From contig NZ_LIVX01000003.1 of NCBI RefSeq assembly GCF_001905665.1, forward strand, positions 133,478 to 197,477: a DNA stretch of 64,000 nt. The letters run 5' to 3'. The DNA is from Streptomyces sp. CB02261 (GTDB lineage Bacteria > Actinomycetota > Actinomycetes > Streptomycetales > Streptomycetaceae). Made by a program: the position numbers and the translations under genes. Below the pieces are notes generated by a model that worked only from the letters and a program-made list of their open reading frames with translations, did no database searches and was not told where the DNA came from. Below, piece by piece: positions 32,340 through 41,079 of this stretch (positions are counted from its first letter, which is position 1; each line of letters opens with the position of its first letter).

Positions 32340-32542
32340 GCGCGCCCGGCGGGGCGCGGCGCGCAAAAGCGGCGCACGAGCGGCACACGAGCGGAACCCC
32401 CGGGGGCCACACCGCCCCCACCCCGCGCCTCCAGCGCCCGCCGGACCTCCCCGCGACCCCCCGGAAACCGGATTTCGCCTCAGCGCGCGCGTGGGCTAAA
32501 GTAAGCGATGTCGCCGCGACGTGAAGAGCAGAGCAGCGACAT

Positions 32543-32616
32543 CGGGGTGTAGCGCAGCTTGGCAGCGCGCTTCGTTCGGGACGAAGAGGTCGTGGGTTCA
32601 AATCCCGCCACCCCGA
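32543..32616 (+). tRNA. tRNA-Pro (anticodon CGG)
   Basis: A 74-nt cloverleaf is easily drawn: acceptor CGGGGTG pairs with CACCCCG, the D arm is GCGC-AGCTTGGCA-GCGC, and the anticodon stem CTTCG/CGAAG encloses TTCGGGA with anticodon CGG at 32577-32579. The T arm GTGGG/CCCGC has TTCAAAT. The CCA end is not encoded. A long palindromic terminator follows at 32629. Confidence 0.96.
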
Positions 32617-32628
32617 CAGCCAAAACAG

Positions 32629-32668
32629 CAGGTGGGGCCGGTACTGATATCAGTACCGGCCCCACCTG
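32629..32668 (+). terminator. 40-bp perfect palindrome after tRNA-Pro
   Basis: CAGGTGGGGCCGGTACTGAT is followed directly by its exact reverse complement, with no spacer, ending in a T-rich stretch (GTTTCTGTCT). It starts 12 bp past the tRNA and is an obvious terminator. The perfect symmetry over 20+20 bp is more than a terminator needs. Confidence 0.85.
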
Positions 32669-32806
32669 TTTCTGTCTGCGTGACTACCGGTTCTCACGGG
32701 AAGTTCCGCCCGCGGGAACTCGGCCTCCGTCAGGCCGGGTTCGAACGCGTGGAGGCCGGGCCCGACGAGAGAAAACGCCGTGCCCGGGCTCCGGAAGTCG
32801 AGGTGC

Positions 32807-33685
32807 CTAGATCACCGGCGGGCGCCCCAGCCGGGTCATGTGGCGGACCGTGGACCAGCGCATGGGGCGGCGGGGGCCGCCGGAGCGGCGGACGCCCTCC
32901 GCGAAGCCGGCGAACCAGGACGCGAGGCCCGGCAGGGAGCGGGTGCGGGCCAGGGTGAGCAGGGTCCAGACGCCCAGGTAGACGGGGACCAGCAGCGCGG
33001 GCAGGTTCCGCTTGGCGAGCCAGACGCGGTTGCGGGCGGTCATCCGGTGGTAGACGGCGTGCCGGGCGGGGCTGGTCTTCGGGTGCTGGAGGAGGAGCGC
33101 CGGCTCGTAGATGACCTTCCAGCCCGCGTCGAGGGCGCGCCAGGCCATGTCGGTCTCCTCGTGCGTGAAGAAGAAGTCCTCCGGCCAGCCGCCGATCTCG
33201 TCGAGCATCGCCATCGACAGGCCGTGGCCGCCACCGAGGAAGGTCGTGACCTCCCCGCCGCGCATCGGGTCCTTCGCCCCGAGGCGCGGGACGTGGCGCC
33301 GCTGCGTCTCGCCCGTCTCGTCGGCGATACGGAACGAGACGACGCCCAGGGCCGGGTCGCCCTCGTACAGGTCGGCGAGGCGCCGGAAGACGTCGGTGTC
33401 GACGAGCAGTCCGTCGTCGTCCAGGTCCACCAGGACGTCGACGTCGCCGCAGTCGCGCAGCGTCTCGATGGCGACGTTCCGGCCGCCCGACACACCCCGG
33501 TTCTCGGGCAGTTCGACCCCGATGACGCCCTCGGGAAGCTCCGGGAGCGTCCCGGTACCGTTGCCGACGACGACGATCCGGGCGGCGGGCTCGTCCTGCC
33601 GCGCCACGGCGTCGAGCAGTGCCCGCAGCTCGACCGGGCGCGTGCCCATCGTCAGTACCGCCACACCCACACGAGGTCGTGCCAC
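32807..33685 (-). CDS. Glycosyltransferase family 2
   Basis: This gene encodes 292 residues from GTG 33685, chosen because GGAG lies exactly 6 nt upstream; GTG 33724 would add 13 residues. The GT-A fold shows VGVAVLTMGTRP at the start, VELPENRGVSGGRNVAIE (nucleotide-sugar pocket), the metal-binding VDLDDDGLL and the acceptor-side motif FFTHEETDMAWRA with the likely catalytic Asp. A C-terminal hydrophobic helix (ALLVPVYLGVWTLLTLA) suggests membrane association, so it may build a cell-surface glycan or glycolipid. Rhamnosyl- or galactofuranosyl-type transferases have this layout. No sugar-pathway partners lie nearby. Confidence 0.88.
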   Translation of the reverse strand: MARPRVGVAVLTMGTRPVELRALLDAVARQDEPAARIVVVGNGTGTLPELPEGVIGVELPENRGVSGGRNVAIETLRDCGDVDVLVDLDDDGLLVDTDVFRRLADLYEGDPALGVVSFRIADETGETQRRHVPRLGAKDPMRGGEVTTFLGGGHGLSMAMLDEIGGWPEDFFFTHEETDMAWRALDAGWKVIYEPALLLQHPKTSPARHAVYHRMTARNRVWLAKRNLPALLVPVYLGVWTLLTLARTRSLPGLASWFAGFAEGVRRSGGPRRPMRWSTVRHMTRLGRPPVI

Positions 33686-33962
33686 GACCCACTCCGTTCC
33701 ACGCTCACCGGCGAATGCCGGCACTCACTCCGGGCCGCGATGCTAACCGGACGGCGCCACCTCTCGTTCATCCGCATCACAGTCCGCGTCCATCCGTGGG
33801 GGCCGCCGGACACGCCGTCGCGGCCTCGCGGCGGCCGGGGGCGGGCGTCTTCGCGACGATCGGAGCGGGCACAGGGGGGAGCGCGGCGAAGAGCACGGTC
33901 GCGCGGCTCTACGCTGGTTGTCTTCCGTCAAGTTGATCGATCGTCGAAAGGGTGGTCTCCAG

Positions 33963-35165
33963 GTGCTGGTCGCGGACCGATATCGGCTTCACGTGTGTAT
34001 CGGCCGGGGCGGCATGGGCGAGGTGTGGCAGGCCACCGACGAGGTGCTCGGCCGGTCCGTGGCCGTCAAGCTGATGCTGGCGCAGTCGACGGACCCCTCC
34101 GCCGGTGACCGGTTCCGGCTGGAGGCGCAGACCGCCGCCCGGCTCAGCCACCCGCACGTGGTCGGCGTCTTCGACTTCGGTACGTGGGACGGGAAGCTGT
34201 TCCTCGTCATGGAGCTGGTGGAGGGCGACAGCCTCGCCGGGAGCCCGTCCGACCCGCTGGTCCTGCCCCCCGAACGGGTCGCCGTCGTCGCCGCCCACGC
34301 CGCCGCCGGGCTCGCCGCCGCGCACCGGCAGGGTGTCGTGCACCGGGACATCAAGCCGGGGAACCTGCTGGTCGACGGGGACGGAACGGTGAAGCTGGCC
34401 GACTTCGGCATCGCGCGGTTCGTCGACGACCCCTCGGCGGCGCTCACCACGACCGGGCAGATCGTGGGCACCGGGCTCTACCTGGCGCCCGAGCGGGCCC
34501 TCGGGCAGCCCGCCTCACCCGCCTCCGACGTGTACTCGCTCGGCTGCGTGCTCTACCAACTCCTCACCGGCCGCCCGCCGTTCCGGGCGGACACGGCGAC
34601 GGCACTGCTGTACCAGCACATCGACACCGCGCCGGTACCCCCCGGGCGGCTCGGGGTGGCGCTGCCGTCGGAGTTCGAGGCGTATCTGCTGAGCCTGCTG
34701 GCCAAGCAGCCTGAGCAGCGGCCCTCGGCGCAGGCCATCGCGGACTGGTTCTCCTCCGGTGCCTGGCGGGCCTACGCGCCGGGCATACCGACGCAGCCCG
34801 GACCCGGCGCCGCGCACCACCACGCCGGCCCGCCGCCGGGTGCCGCCGCCCGGGCCACGCCCAGGTCCGCGCCGCTGTCGGCGCACAGGTCGGGTCCCGC
34901 CTCCGGGTCGCTGTCGGGGCCCATGCCCGCGCCCGCGGCGATGCCGACGGCCATGCCGGGGCAGGCCCACAGACCCGGGGCCGGGCAGGCGCACAGACCC
35001 CTGTCGGCCGGGGCGCCCACCTCGTCCCGGCGACGGGAGCGGCCCGCCGCCACGAGCAGCGGACTCGCGGAACTCTCCCGGCGCCGCCCCCGCAAGACGG
35101 CCGCGGTCGCCGGCGCCATCGCCTTCGTGGTCTTCCTGATCATCGGGATGGCCTGGCTCTCCTGA
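33963..35165 (+). CDS. Membrane Ser/Thr protein kinase without sensor domain
   Basis: This gene encodes 400 residues from GTG 33963, with GGGTGG 7 nt before it; TTG 33918 is an alternative. The Hanks kinase domain is complete: GRGGMGEVW glycine loop, Lys36 in VAVKLM, catalytic Asp129 in HRDIKPGN, Mg-binding Asp147 in DFGIARF, and an activation loop with TTTGQIVGT (phosphorylatable Thr residues) and the APE-equivalent YLAPER. A Pro/Ala/Gly-rich linker of about 110 residues follows, with HRPGAGQAHRP-type repeats. The protein ends in one membrane helix (AAVAGAIAFVVFLIIGMAWL) with no domain outside. It must therefore receive its signal from a partner or from inside the cell. It is monocistronic and ends at a terminator. 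Confidence 0.93.
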   Translation: MLVADRYRLHVCIGRGGMGEVWQATDEVLGRSVAVKLMLAQSTDPSAGDRFRLEAQTAARLSHPHVVGVFDFGTWDGKLFLVMELVEGDSLAGSPSDPLVLPPERVAVVAAHAAAGLAAAHRQGVVHRDIKPGNLLVDGDGTVKLADFGIARFVDDPSAALTTTGQIVGTGLYLAPERALGQPASPASDVYSLGCVLYQLLTGRPPFRADTATALLYQHIDTAPVPPGRLGVALPSEFEAYLLSLLAKQPEQRPSAQAIADWFSSGAWRAYAPGIPTQPGPGAAHHHAGPPPGAAARATPRSAPLSAHRSGPASGSLSGPMPAPAAMPTAMPGQAHRPGAGQAHRPLSAGAPTSSRRRERPAATSSGLAELSRRRPRKTAAVAGAIAFVVFLIIGMAWLS

Positions 35166-35227
35166 GCCCTGCCACGGGCCGCGGGACCCTCGGTCCGGGC
35201 GTCCTGGCCCTCCTGAGGCCCGCCACT

Positions 35228-35250
35228 GCCCGGGGCCCTCGGCCCCGGGC
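35228..35250. terminator. Compact bidirectional terminator
   Basis: GCCCGGGGCC and GGCCCCGGGC form a 10-bp stem with a CTC loop, between the kinase gene and the convergent gene whose stop is at 35253. Confidence 0.75.
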
Positions 35251-35252
35251 CG

Positions 35253-35534
35253 TCAGTACGCTCTCGGCGCCATCACCTGCGGCTCCCCGTCCGCCGTCAG
35301 GATCAGCCGGCAGCTCGGCTCGCCGGGCCCCGGGGTGACCCGTACGGACACGGCCGTCGGCGGGTCGGTCGGCAGCTCGACCGGGACGGTGACCGGCTCG
35401 TCACCACGCGTCTTGGCGTAGCCGGTCTCCTTGCCGTCGACGAGGATCTCGACGACGGTGCTGTGCCCCGTCCTGACCGTCGCGGAGACCGAGTGCCCGC
35501 GGTGGTCGATGTGGAAGTGGTGCCGTCGGGTCAT
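35253..35534 (-). CDS. Small conserved-looking protein of unknown function
   Basis: This gene encodes 93 residues from ATG 35534, with a possible GGAGGTGA just upstream. It starts with a His-rich segment (MTRRHHFHIDHRGHSVSATV) and continues with alternating strands (VVEILVDGKETGYAK, VTVPVELPTDPPTAVSVRV), suggesting a small beta-sandwich. The histidines could bind metal. Third-codon GC bias is high, so it is very likely a real gene, but I do not recognise a family. Confidence 0.8.
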   Translation of the reverse strand: MTRRHHFHIDHRGHSVSATVRTGHSTVVEILVDGKETGYAKTRGDEPVTVPVELPTDPPTAVSVRVTPGPGEPSCRLILTADGEPQVMAPRAY

Positions 35535-35605
35535 GGGTCACCTCCGTACCCTCCAGAGTAGGTACGGAACGCCGCACGCGCCGCTCCACGCGCGACGGGC
35601 GGTCC

Positions 35606-37093
35606 CTACGCCGTCTCCGCCAGGGCGAACAGGCCGATCCTCGCGCCCTCTTCGTACGCCCGGCGCAGCTCCGGGTCGTCGAGCATGCCCCGCAGGGCCG
35701 TCTCGCTGCGGTCCCGGGTGGTAACGCAGTACTCCGCGGGCCGGTACGAGGCGTCGAAGGCGGAGGTCCGCAACAGGTTCACGGCGCCGAGCAGATGCGC
35801 GGCGGAGGCGGCACGGCCCGTCATGAGCCGCAGCTGGGCGAGGAGTTCGGCCGCGCAGGCCGCGCCGACCGCCGAGCCCAGCGTCAGATGGCCGCGCAGC
35901 GCCCTGCGGGCGTGGTCGGCGGCCCGTTCCCGCTCGCCGTCCCAGGCGAGGAGCTCGGCCCGCGCGTGGTGCGTCCAGGCCTCCGCCCACAGGTCGCGGC
36001 CCGCCCAGGCCCGCCGTGACGACGGGTCGAGCACCAGCTGGTCCAGGGCCTCCTGGGCGGCCTCCGGGTCGGTACGGGTGAGGCTGAGGGCGAGCGCGGC
36101 CCAGCACAGCTCCCGGGTGGGCCCGAACTCCGGATAGTGGCCCATCAGGGCCAGCGCGTCCCTGAACTCGGCCGCCGCCGCGCGCGTACGCCCCTGGTAG
36201 AGGGCGGCCGCGCCGCGCAGGTGCGACAGCAGACCGAGGGTGCGGTCGTCCCTCTCCCGTACGGCGGCCGCCCAGGCCTGGACGAGGAGCGGGTCGGCGT
36301 CCTCGGGGCGGCCCGACTCCAGCTCCAGGAAGGCGGCGAGCCACAGGGCGCGGGACGTCGGCTGCCCGGTGTGCAGGGAGAGAGCGTGGCGCAGCCGGGT
36401 CCTGCCCTCGGTGACCCGCCCGCAGGCGACCCACAGGAACCACAGGGAGACGGCTATCTCGACGGCGGTGTCGGCCTCGGCGCTCGGCGAGAGGGGCGCG
36501 GTCGTCGGGTCCATGGCGGCGGCCAGGTCGGGGAGTTCGCGCAGGGCGAGGTCGCGGGCGTCGAGCTGCCGGCCGCTCTGCCACCAGTCGGCGGCCTGCC
36601 GGGCGACCCGTGCGCACCATCTGCGGTGGCGCAGGACGACGGCCCAGCGGTCGCCGCGCGCGGTGAGCCGGCGGGCGCCGACGGCCCGCATGGGCTGCGG
36701 CATCCAGTAGCGGGGGGCGTCGTCCTCGCCGTCGAAGAGGTCGTCGACGGGGAGGAGGGCGGCGGGGGCCAGCCGGTCGAGGACCGACAGGACGACCGCC
36801 GGCGGCAGGGCGTCGGAGGCGCACACCTCACGGACGGCGTCCAGGCCGAAGGCGCCCTCGAAGACGGAGAGCCGTTCCCACAGGAGCTGTTCGGCGAGTC
36901 CGCAGCGGGCGTAGCCGCGCTCGGCGGCGGCGAACTGCTCAGGGCTCACGGGCTCGCCCCACAGCTCGGCCCCCGGCTCGGTCCTCGGCGGCCTCGGCTC
37001 GGTCCTCGCCCCCGGCGTCCTCGGCTCCGCCCCCGGGCTCGTGGGCTCTGCCCCCGGCGTCCTCGGCTCCGTCCTCGGTCGTTCACCGGTCAC
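35606..37093 (-). CDS. TPR-rich regulator remnant without P-loop or DNA-binding domain
   Basis: This gene encodes 495 residues from GTG 37093. After a repetitive Pro/Glu/Arg/Thr-rich tail (EPRTPGAEPTSPGAEPRTPG) the protein begins with a winged-helix segment (LLWERLSVFEGAFGLDAVRE) that in AfsR/LuxR-type STAND regulators comes right after the NB-ARC ATPase. The rest is about ten TPR-like helical pairs (GRTRLRHALSLHTGQPTSRA, AALYQGRTRAAAAEFRDALA). No Walker A, no SARP or LuxR DNA-binding domain precedes it, so it is the C-terminal two thirds of such a regulator on its own. It might be a stand-alone peptide- or protein-binding scaffold, or a fragment preserved after loss of the N-terminus. There is no sign of decay in the frame. 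It is divergent from the Lrp-like gene. Confidence 0.7.
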   Translation of the reverse strand: MTGERPRTEPRTPGAEPTSPGAEPRTPGARTEPRPPRTEPGAELWGEPVSPEQFAAAERGYARCGLAEQLLWERLSVFEGAFGLDAVREVCASDALPPAVVLSVLDRLAPAALLPVDDLFDGEDDAPRYWMPQPMRAVGARRLTARGDRWAVVLRHRRWCARVARQAADWWQSGRQLDARDLALRELPDLAAAMDPTTAPLSPSAEADTAVEIAVSLWFLWVACGRVTEGRTRLRHALSLHTGQPTSRALWLAAFLELESGRPEDADPLLVQAWAAAVRERDDRTLGLLSHLRGAAALYQGRTRAAAAEFRDALALMGHYPEFGPTRELCWAALALSLTRTDPEAAQEALDQLVLDPSSRRAWAGRDLWAEAWTHHARAELLAWDGERERAADHARRALRGHLTLGSAVGAACAAELLAQLRLMTGRAASAAHLLGAVNLLRTSAFDASYRPAEYCVTTRDRSETALRGMLDDPELRRAYEEGARIGLFALAETA

Positions 37094-37270
37094 CCTGTAC
37101 CCCCGTCACCCGTTCGTTCCGTGCCCGCGGCCGTGCCCGCATCGGTGAGGTGTGGCCGAATCGATGGCGGACAATCGCCGTTGCGGCTTGAATGCAGAGG
37201 CCCTGACCCACATCCTGGGGCGCTCCGGGACCCAGACCCACGGATTCCCAGGGATCGGCCAAGGAGGAAA

Positions 37271-38305
37271 ATGCGTACCGGGGAATCCGTCCTGGGAGAG
37301 GCGGATCTTTCGCTGATCCACGCATTGCAGATAGCCCCGCGGGCCAGCTGGACCCAGCTCTCGGCCGTCCTGGGGGCGAGCCCGGACACCCTCGCCCGGC
37401 GCTGGGAGCACCTCACGGCCGGTGGCTACGCGTGGAGTTCCCTGCTCGCCGCGCGCCGCGGCACGGACGCCATGCTCTACGCGTGGATCGAGCTGGAGTG
37501 CGTCGCGGGCCGTGCCGAGGCCACCGCGACCGAGGTGTCGCGCGACCCCTGCACCCTCGGCGTGCACGCGGTGACCGGCGACGCCGATCTGGTCCTGCTC
37601 GTGGCCTGCCCCGACCTGTACGCCCTCGACGCGTACCTCGCCGGGCGGGTGCGGCGGCTGCCCGGGGTGATCCGCTCCCGTACGCAGGTCGTCACGCGGC
37701 TGCACAACCGCCCGTACCGGTCGCGGATCGAGCAGCTCACCCCGGGGCAGGTCCAGCTCCTCACGGGGATCACGGGCGGCGACCGGCGCTCACGCGCGCG
37801 CGTGGGGACCGGGCCGAACCTGACGGAGCTGGACCACCGGCTGGTCGCGGAGCTGGCGGGGGACGCCCGCCGCAGCGCCGCGGAGCTGGCCCGGCAGTGC
37901 GGTACGAGCGAGTCGACGGTACGGCGGCGGCTGGACGTCCTCGCGGCGGGCGGCGCCCTCCACCACCACTGTCTGCCGGCCCCGAGGTTCTCCGGGCGCC
38001 CGGTGTGGGCGATGGTCACGACCGACGTACCGCCGCTGGAGGTGCCGGAGACGGTGGCGGCGCTGGCCCGGCTGCGCGAGACCCGGCTCGTCACCTCGGT
38101 CACGGGACCGCACAACCTGGCCGTCGCCCTGTGGCTGCGTACCGTCGACGAGCTGCACGACGTGACGGCGGCGCTGGTGCGGGCCGCCCCGGCGCTGCGG
38201 ATCGCGGGCACCGCGCTCTCGCTGCGCACCCACAAGATCGGGGCGCAGGTCCTCGGCCCGGACGGCCGCCGCACGCATCACGTGCCCCCCGAGACGCCGT
38301 TCTGA
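37271..38305 (+). CDS. Duplicated Lrp/AsnC-family regulator
   Basis: This gene encodes 344 residues from ATG 37271 behind a perfect AAGGAGGAAA ribosome site. It is a tandem fusion of two Lrp/AsnC units. The first helix-turn-helix is in residues 12-55 (LSLIHALQIAPRASWTQLSA), followed by a ligand (RAM-like) domain with GVHAVTGDADLVLLVACPDL; the second begins near 180 (LDHRLVAELAGDARRSAAEL, STVRRRLDVLAAGG) and has its own ligand-domain half (TSVTGPHNLAVALWLRTVDE). Such double-size Lrp proteins bind DNA as dimers equivalent to a normal tetramer. The likely effector is an amino acid. It is divergent from the TPR gene and may control itself and that gene. Confidence 0.9.
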   Translation: MRTGESVLGEADLSLIHALQIAPRASWTQLSAVLGASPDTLARRWEHLTAGGYAWSSLLAARRGTDAMLYAWIELECVAGRAEATATEVSRDPCTLGVHAVTGDADLVLLVACPDLYALDAYLAGRVRRLPGVIRSRTQVVTRLHNRPYRSRIEQLTPGQVQLLTGITGGDRRSRARVGTGPNLTELDHRLVAELAGDARRSAAELARQCGTSESTVRRRLDVLAAGGALHHHCLPAPRFSGRPVWAMVTTDVPPLEVPETVAALARLRETRLVTSVTGPHNLAVALWLRTVDELHDVTAALVRAAPALRIAGTALSLRTHKIGAQVLGPDGRRTHHVPPETPF

Positions 38306-38341
38306 GGGACACGGGAACGCCACGGGCACCCGGCACCCGGC

Positions 38342-39172
38342 TCAGGCCGGCCTGGACGCCCTGATCGAGTACATCAGCGGGATGCGGGGGCGGTCCGCCG
38401 GGAAGCGGTAGGAGCCGTCGTCGTGCCGCTGGAGCGCGCCGTAGCGGGGGAACAGCGAGGCGTCGTGCTCGTGGAGGAACTCGATCCGCAGACCCGCCCC
38501 GGCGATCGCGGTGACGACCTCGCCGACCGGGTGCACCCACTCGACGCTGCGGTTGTGGACGGTGGCGGCGTCGAGGTCGGCGTAGGTGCCCGGGGTGGTG
38601 TCGACCCAGGGGTCGCGGACGAAGTAGTCGTGGACGACCCGGCTGCCGGTCTCGTCGTCGAGCGAGTCCGTCAGCGGGTGGAACTCCGCCACGTAGAGGA
38701 AGCCGCCGGGAGCGACGAGCGAGGCGGCGGTCTCCGCCCAGCGCTCGATGTCGGGCAGCCAGCACAGCGCCCCGCTGCCGGTGTAGACGACGTCGTACGC
38801 GCTGTCCGGCACGGCCTCGGCGGCGTCGTACACGTCGGCGGCGACGAAGGCGGCGCGGTCCTGGGTGAGGCCCAGGTCGGCGGCGAGCGAGCGGGCGGTC
38901 TCGACGGCCGGCTCGGAGAAGTCGAGACCGACGACGTGCGCGGCGCCGTGCCGGGCCCAGGAGAGGGTGTCGAGGCCGATGTGGCACTGGAGGTGCAGCA
39001 GGGAACGGCCGGTGACGTCGCCGACCTCCGCGCGTTCGAACTCCCGCAGGGGGTCCTTGCCCGCGCGGAAGCTGTCGAGGTCGTAGAACCGGCTCGCCGC
39101 GTGGATCGGGACGCGTTCGTCCCAGCGTGCGCGGTTGGCCTCGCGCCAGTCCTCGGGGGTCGGGGAGTACAT
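38342..39172 (-). CDS. Class I SAM-dependent methyltransferase
   Basis: This gene encodes 276 residues from ATG 39172; a GTG at 39190 would add six. Motif I LLHLQCHIGLDTLSWARHG replaces the common GxGxG by QCHIGLD, as seen in one actinobacterial clade of small-molecule methyltransferases; motif II VVGLDFSEPAVETAR binds the ribose, and VVYTGSGALCWLPDI and FLYVAEFHPL follow. The C-terminal lid has EWVHPVGEVVTAIAGAGLRI. The substrate is not predictable. GATAAC about 10 nt before the ATG may be a leaderless -10. It converges on the Lrp-like gene with a 36-bp gap. Confidence 0.86.
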   Translation of the reverse strand: MYSPTPEDWREANRARWDERVPIHAASRFYDLDSFRAGKDPLREFERAEVGDVTGRSLLHLQCHIGLDTLSWARHGAAHVVGLDFSEPAVETARSLAADLGLTQDRAAFVAADVYDAAEAVPDSAYDVVYTGSGALCWLPDIERWAETAASLVAPGGFLYVAEFHPLTDSLDDETGSRVVHDYFVRDPWVDTTPGTYADLDAATVHNRSVEWVHPVGEVVTAIAGAGLRIEFLHEHDASLFPRYGALQRHDDGSYRFPADRPRIPLMYSIRASRPA

Positions 39173-39243
39173 GCCAGCGAGGTTATCCACAGGTTCGGAG
39201 GGACGCGACCTGATAATTCGCCGCGCGGAGCATCATGGGTGCC

Positions 39244-41055
39244 ATGACTGAGAGCAAGGCAATCGACACCCCCGTCTGGGAGCAGCGCTTCCGCGCGCCG
39301 CGCGTCTCCCTGCCCGACTGGGCCGAGGAGGCCCCGGACCGCTCCCTCTTCGTGTCCAACGCGACGGGGACGTACGAGCTGTACGCCTGGGACCGGGCGA
39401 GCGGGGAGCAGCGGCAGGTCACGGACCGGCCGAACGGCACGACGGACGGCACCCTGTCACCGGACGGCGCCTGGATCTGGTGGTTCGCGGACACCGACGG
39501 GGACGAGTTCGGGGTGTGGATGCGCCAGCCGTTCGGCGGCGGCGCCGACGAGCCGGCCGTGCCCGGTCTCGCCCCCTCCTATCCGGCGGGCCTCGCCCTC
39601 GGCCGGGAGGGCACGGTCGTCGTGGGCCGCTCCACGGACGAGGAGGGCTCGACGGTCCATCTGGTCCGCCCCGGGGCGGACGCCCCCGTCGAGATCTACC
39701 GGCACCGGGAGTCGGCCGGGGTCGGGGACCTGTCGCGCGACGGGTCGCTGATCGCGATCGAGCACACGGAGCACGGGGACGCGATGCACTCGGCGCTGCG
39801 GGTGCTGCGCGCCTCGGACGCGGGCGTGGTCGCGGAGCTCGACGACACCAAGGGCGGTACGGAGGAGCTGGGGCTCGCGGTCCTCGGCTTCGCGCCGGTC
39901 GCCGGGGACGGCCGGCTGCTCGTCGGGCACCAGCGGCGCGGCCGCTGGGAGCCGATGCTCTGGGACGTGACGACGGGCGCGGAGACGGACCTGGCGCTCG
40001 ACCTGCCGGGCGACGTGTCGGCCGAGTGGTACCCGGACGGCACCGGGCTGCTGATCGTCCACAGCTTCGAGGCCCGCAGCGAGCTGTGGCGGTACGAGAT
40101 CGCGACCGGCGCGCTGGTGCGGGTGGACACCCCGGCCGGTTCGGTGTCGAGCGCCACGGCCCGCCCCGACGGCAGCGTGGAGTACCTGTGGTCGTCGGCC
40201 GCCGAGCCGCCGGTGGTGCGGTCCACGTCCGGCCGGGTCGTCCTCGACCCGCCGGGCCCGAAGGCGCCGCCGTCGGTGCCGGTGGAGGACGTGTGGGTGG
40301 AGGGCCCCGGGGGCCGGGTCCACGCGCTCGTGCAGCGCCCGGAGGGCGAGGGCCCGTTCCCCACGGTCTTCGAGGTGCACGGCGGTCCCACCTGGCACGA
40401 CAGCGACGCCTTCGCCTCGGGCCCGGCGGCCTGGGTGGACCACGGGTACGCGGTGGTGCGGGTCAACTACCGGGGGTCGACGGGATACGGCCGGGAGTGG
40501 ACGGACGCGCTCAAGCACCGGGTCGGCCTGATCGAGCTGGAGGACGTCGAGGCGGTGCGCGCGTGGGCGGTGGCGAGCGGTCTCGCCGACCCGGCGCGGC
40601 TCGTCCTGTCCGGCGGCTCCTGGGGCGGCTATCTCACGCTCCTGGGTCTCGGCACCCAGCCGGACGCCTGGGCGGTGGGTCTCGCGGCGGTCCCGGTCGC
40701 GGACTACGTCACGGCGTACGAGGACGAGATGGAGGCTCTCAAGGCGCTGGACCGGACGCTCCTCGGCGGCTCGCCCGAGGAGGTGCCCGAGCGGTACGCG
40801 GCCTCGTCGCCGCTGACGTACGTGGACCGGGTGAAGGCCCCGGTGCACATCTCGGCCGGTGTCAACGACCCGCGCTGCCCGATCCGCCAGATCGACAACT
40901 ACGTCGAGCGGCTGGCGGCCCGGGGCGCGGTGCACGAGGTGTACCGGTACGACGCGGGGCACGGCTCGCTGGTGGTGGAGGAGCGGATCAAGCAGGTCGC
41001 CCTGGACCTGGCGTTCGCCGCGAAGCACCTGGGGACCCGGCCGACGGGGGGCTGA
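39244..41055 (+). CDS. S9 family prolyl-oligopeptidase-like peptidase
   Basis: This gene encodes 603 residues from ATG 39244, with ATG 39235 an alternative three codons upstream. The N-terminal 370 residues form a beta-propeller-like region with repeated Trp/Asp blade signatures (GTYELYAWDRASGEQRQVTD, DGAWIWWFADTDGDEFG). The C-terminal hydrolase domain has the nucleophile in LSGGSWGGYLTLL, the acid in SAGVNDPRCPIRQ and the His in YDAGHGSLVVEE. It would cleave dipeptides or acyl-peptides in the cytoplasm, since there is no signal peptide. Dipeptidyl aminopeptidase/acylaminoacyl peptidase is the best description. The SURF1 gene follows 24 bp later on the same strand. Confidence 0.92.
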   Translation: MTESKAIDTPVWEQRFRAPRVSLPDWAEEAPDRSLFVSNATGTYELYAWDRASGEQRQVTDRPNGTTDGTLSPDGAWIWWFADTDGDEFGVWMRQPFGGGADEPAVPGLAPSYPAGLALGREGTVVVGRSTDEEGSTVHLVRPGADAPVEIYRHRESAGVGDLSRDGSLIAIEHTEHGDAMHSALRVLRASDAGVVAELDDTKGGTEELGLAVLGFAPVAGDGRLLVGHQRRGRWEPMLWDVTTGAETDLALDLPGDVSAEWYPDGTGLLIVHSFEARSELWRYEIATGALVRVDTPAGSVSSATARPDGSVEYLWSSAAEPPVVRSTSGRVVLDPPGPKAPPSVPVEDVWVEGPGGRVHALVQRPEGEGPFPTVFEVHGGPTWHDSDAFASGPAAWVDHGYAVVRVNYRGSTGYGREWTDALKHRVGLIELEDVEAVRAWAVASGLADPARLVLSGGSWGGYLTLLGLGTQPDAWAVGLAAVPVADYVTAYEDEMEALKALDRTLLGGSPEEVPERYAASSPLTYVDRVKAPVHISAGVNDPRCPIRQIDNYVERLAARGAVHEVYRYDAGHGSLVVEERIKQVALDLAFAAKHLGTRPTGG

Positions 41056-41079
41056 GGCGGCTTGCGTACCGTGGGGGGC

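Noticed and set aside
32507..32543. Inverted repeat GATGTCGC/GCGACATC reaching the first base of the tRNA
   Set aside because: An 8-bp stem with a 21-nt loop in GC-rich DNA is weak and is more likely part of the promoter or chance.
32543..32668. Integration site (att) at tRNA-Pro with a mobile element
   Set aside because: No integrase, relaxase or repeated tRNA 3' end is found nearby; the neighbouring genes look like core genes.
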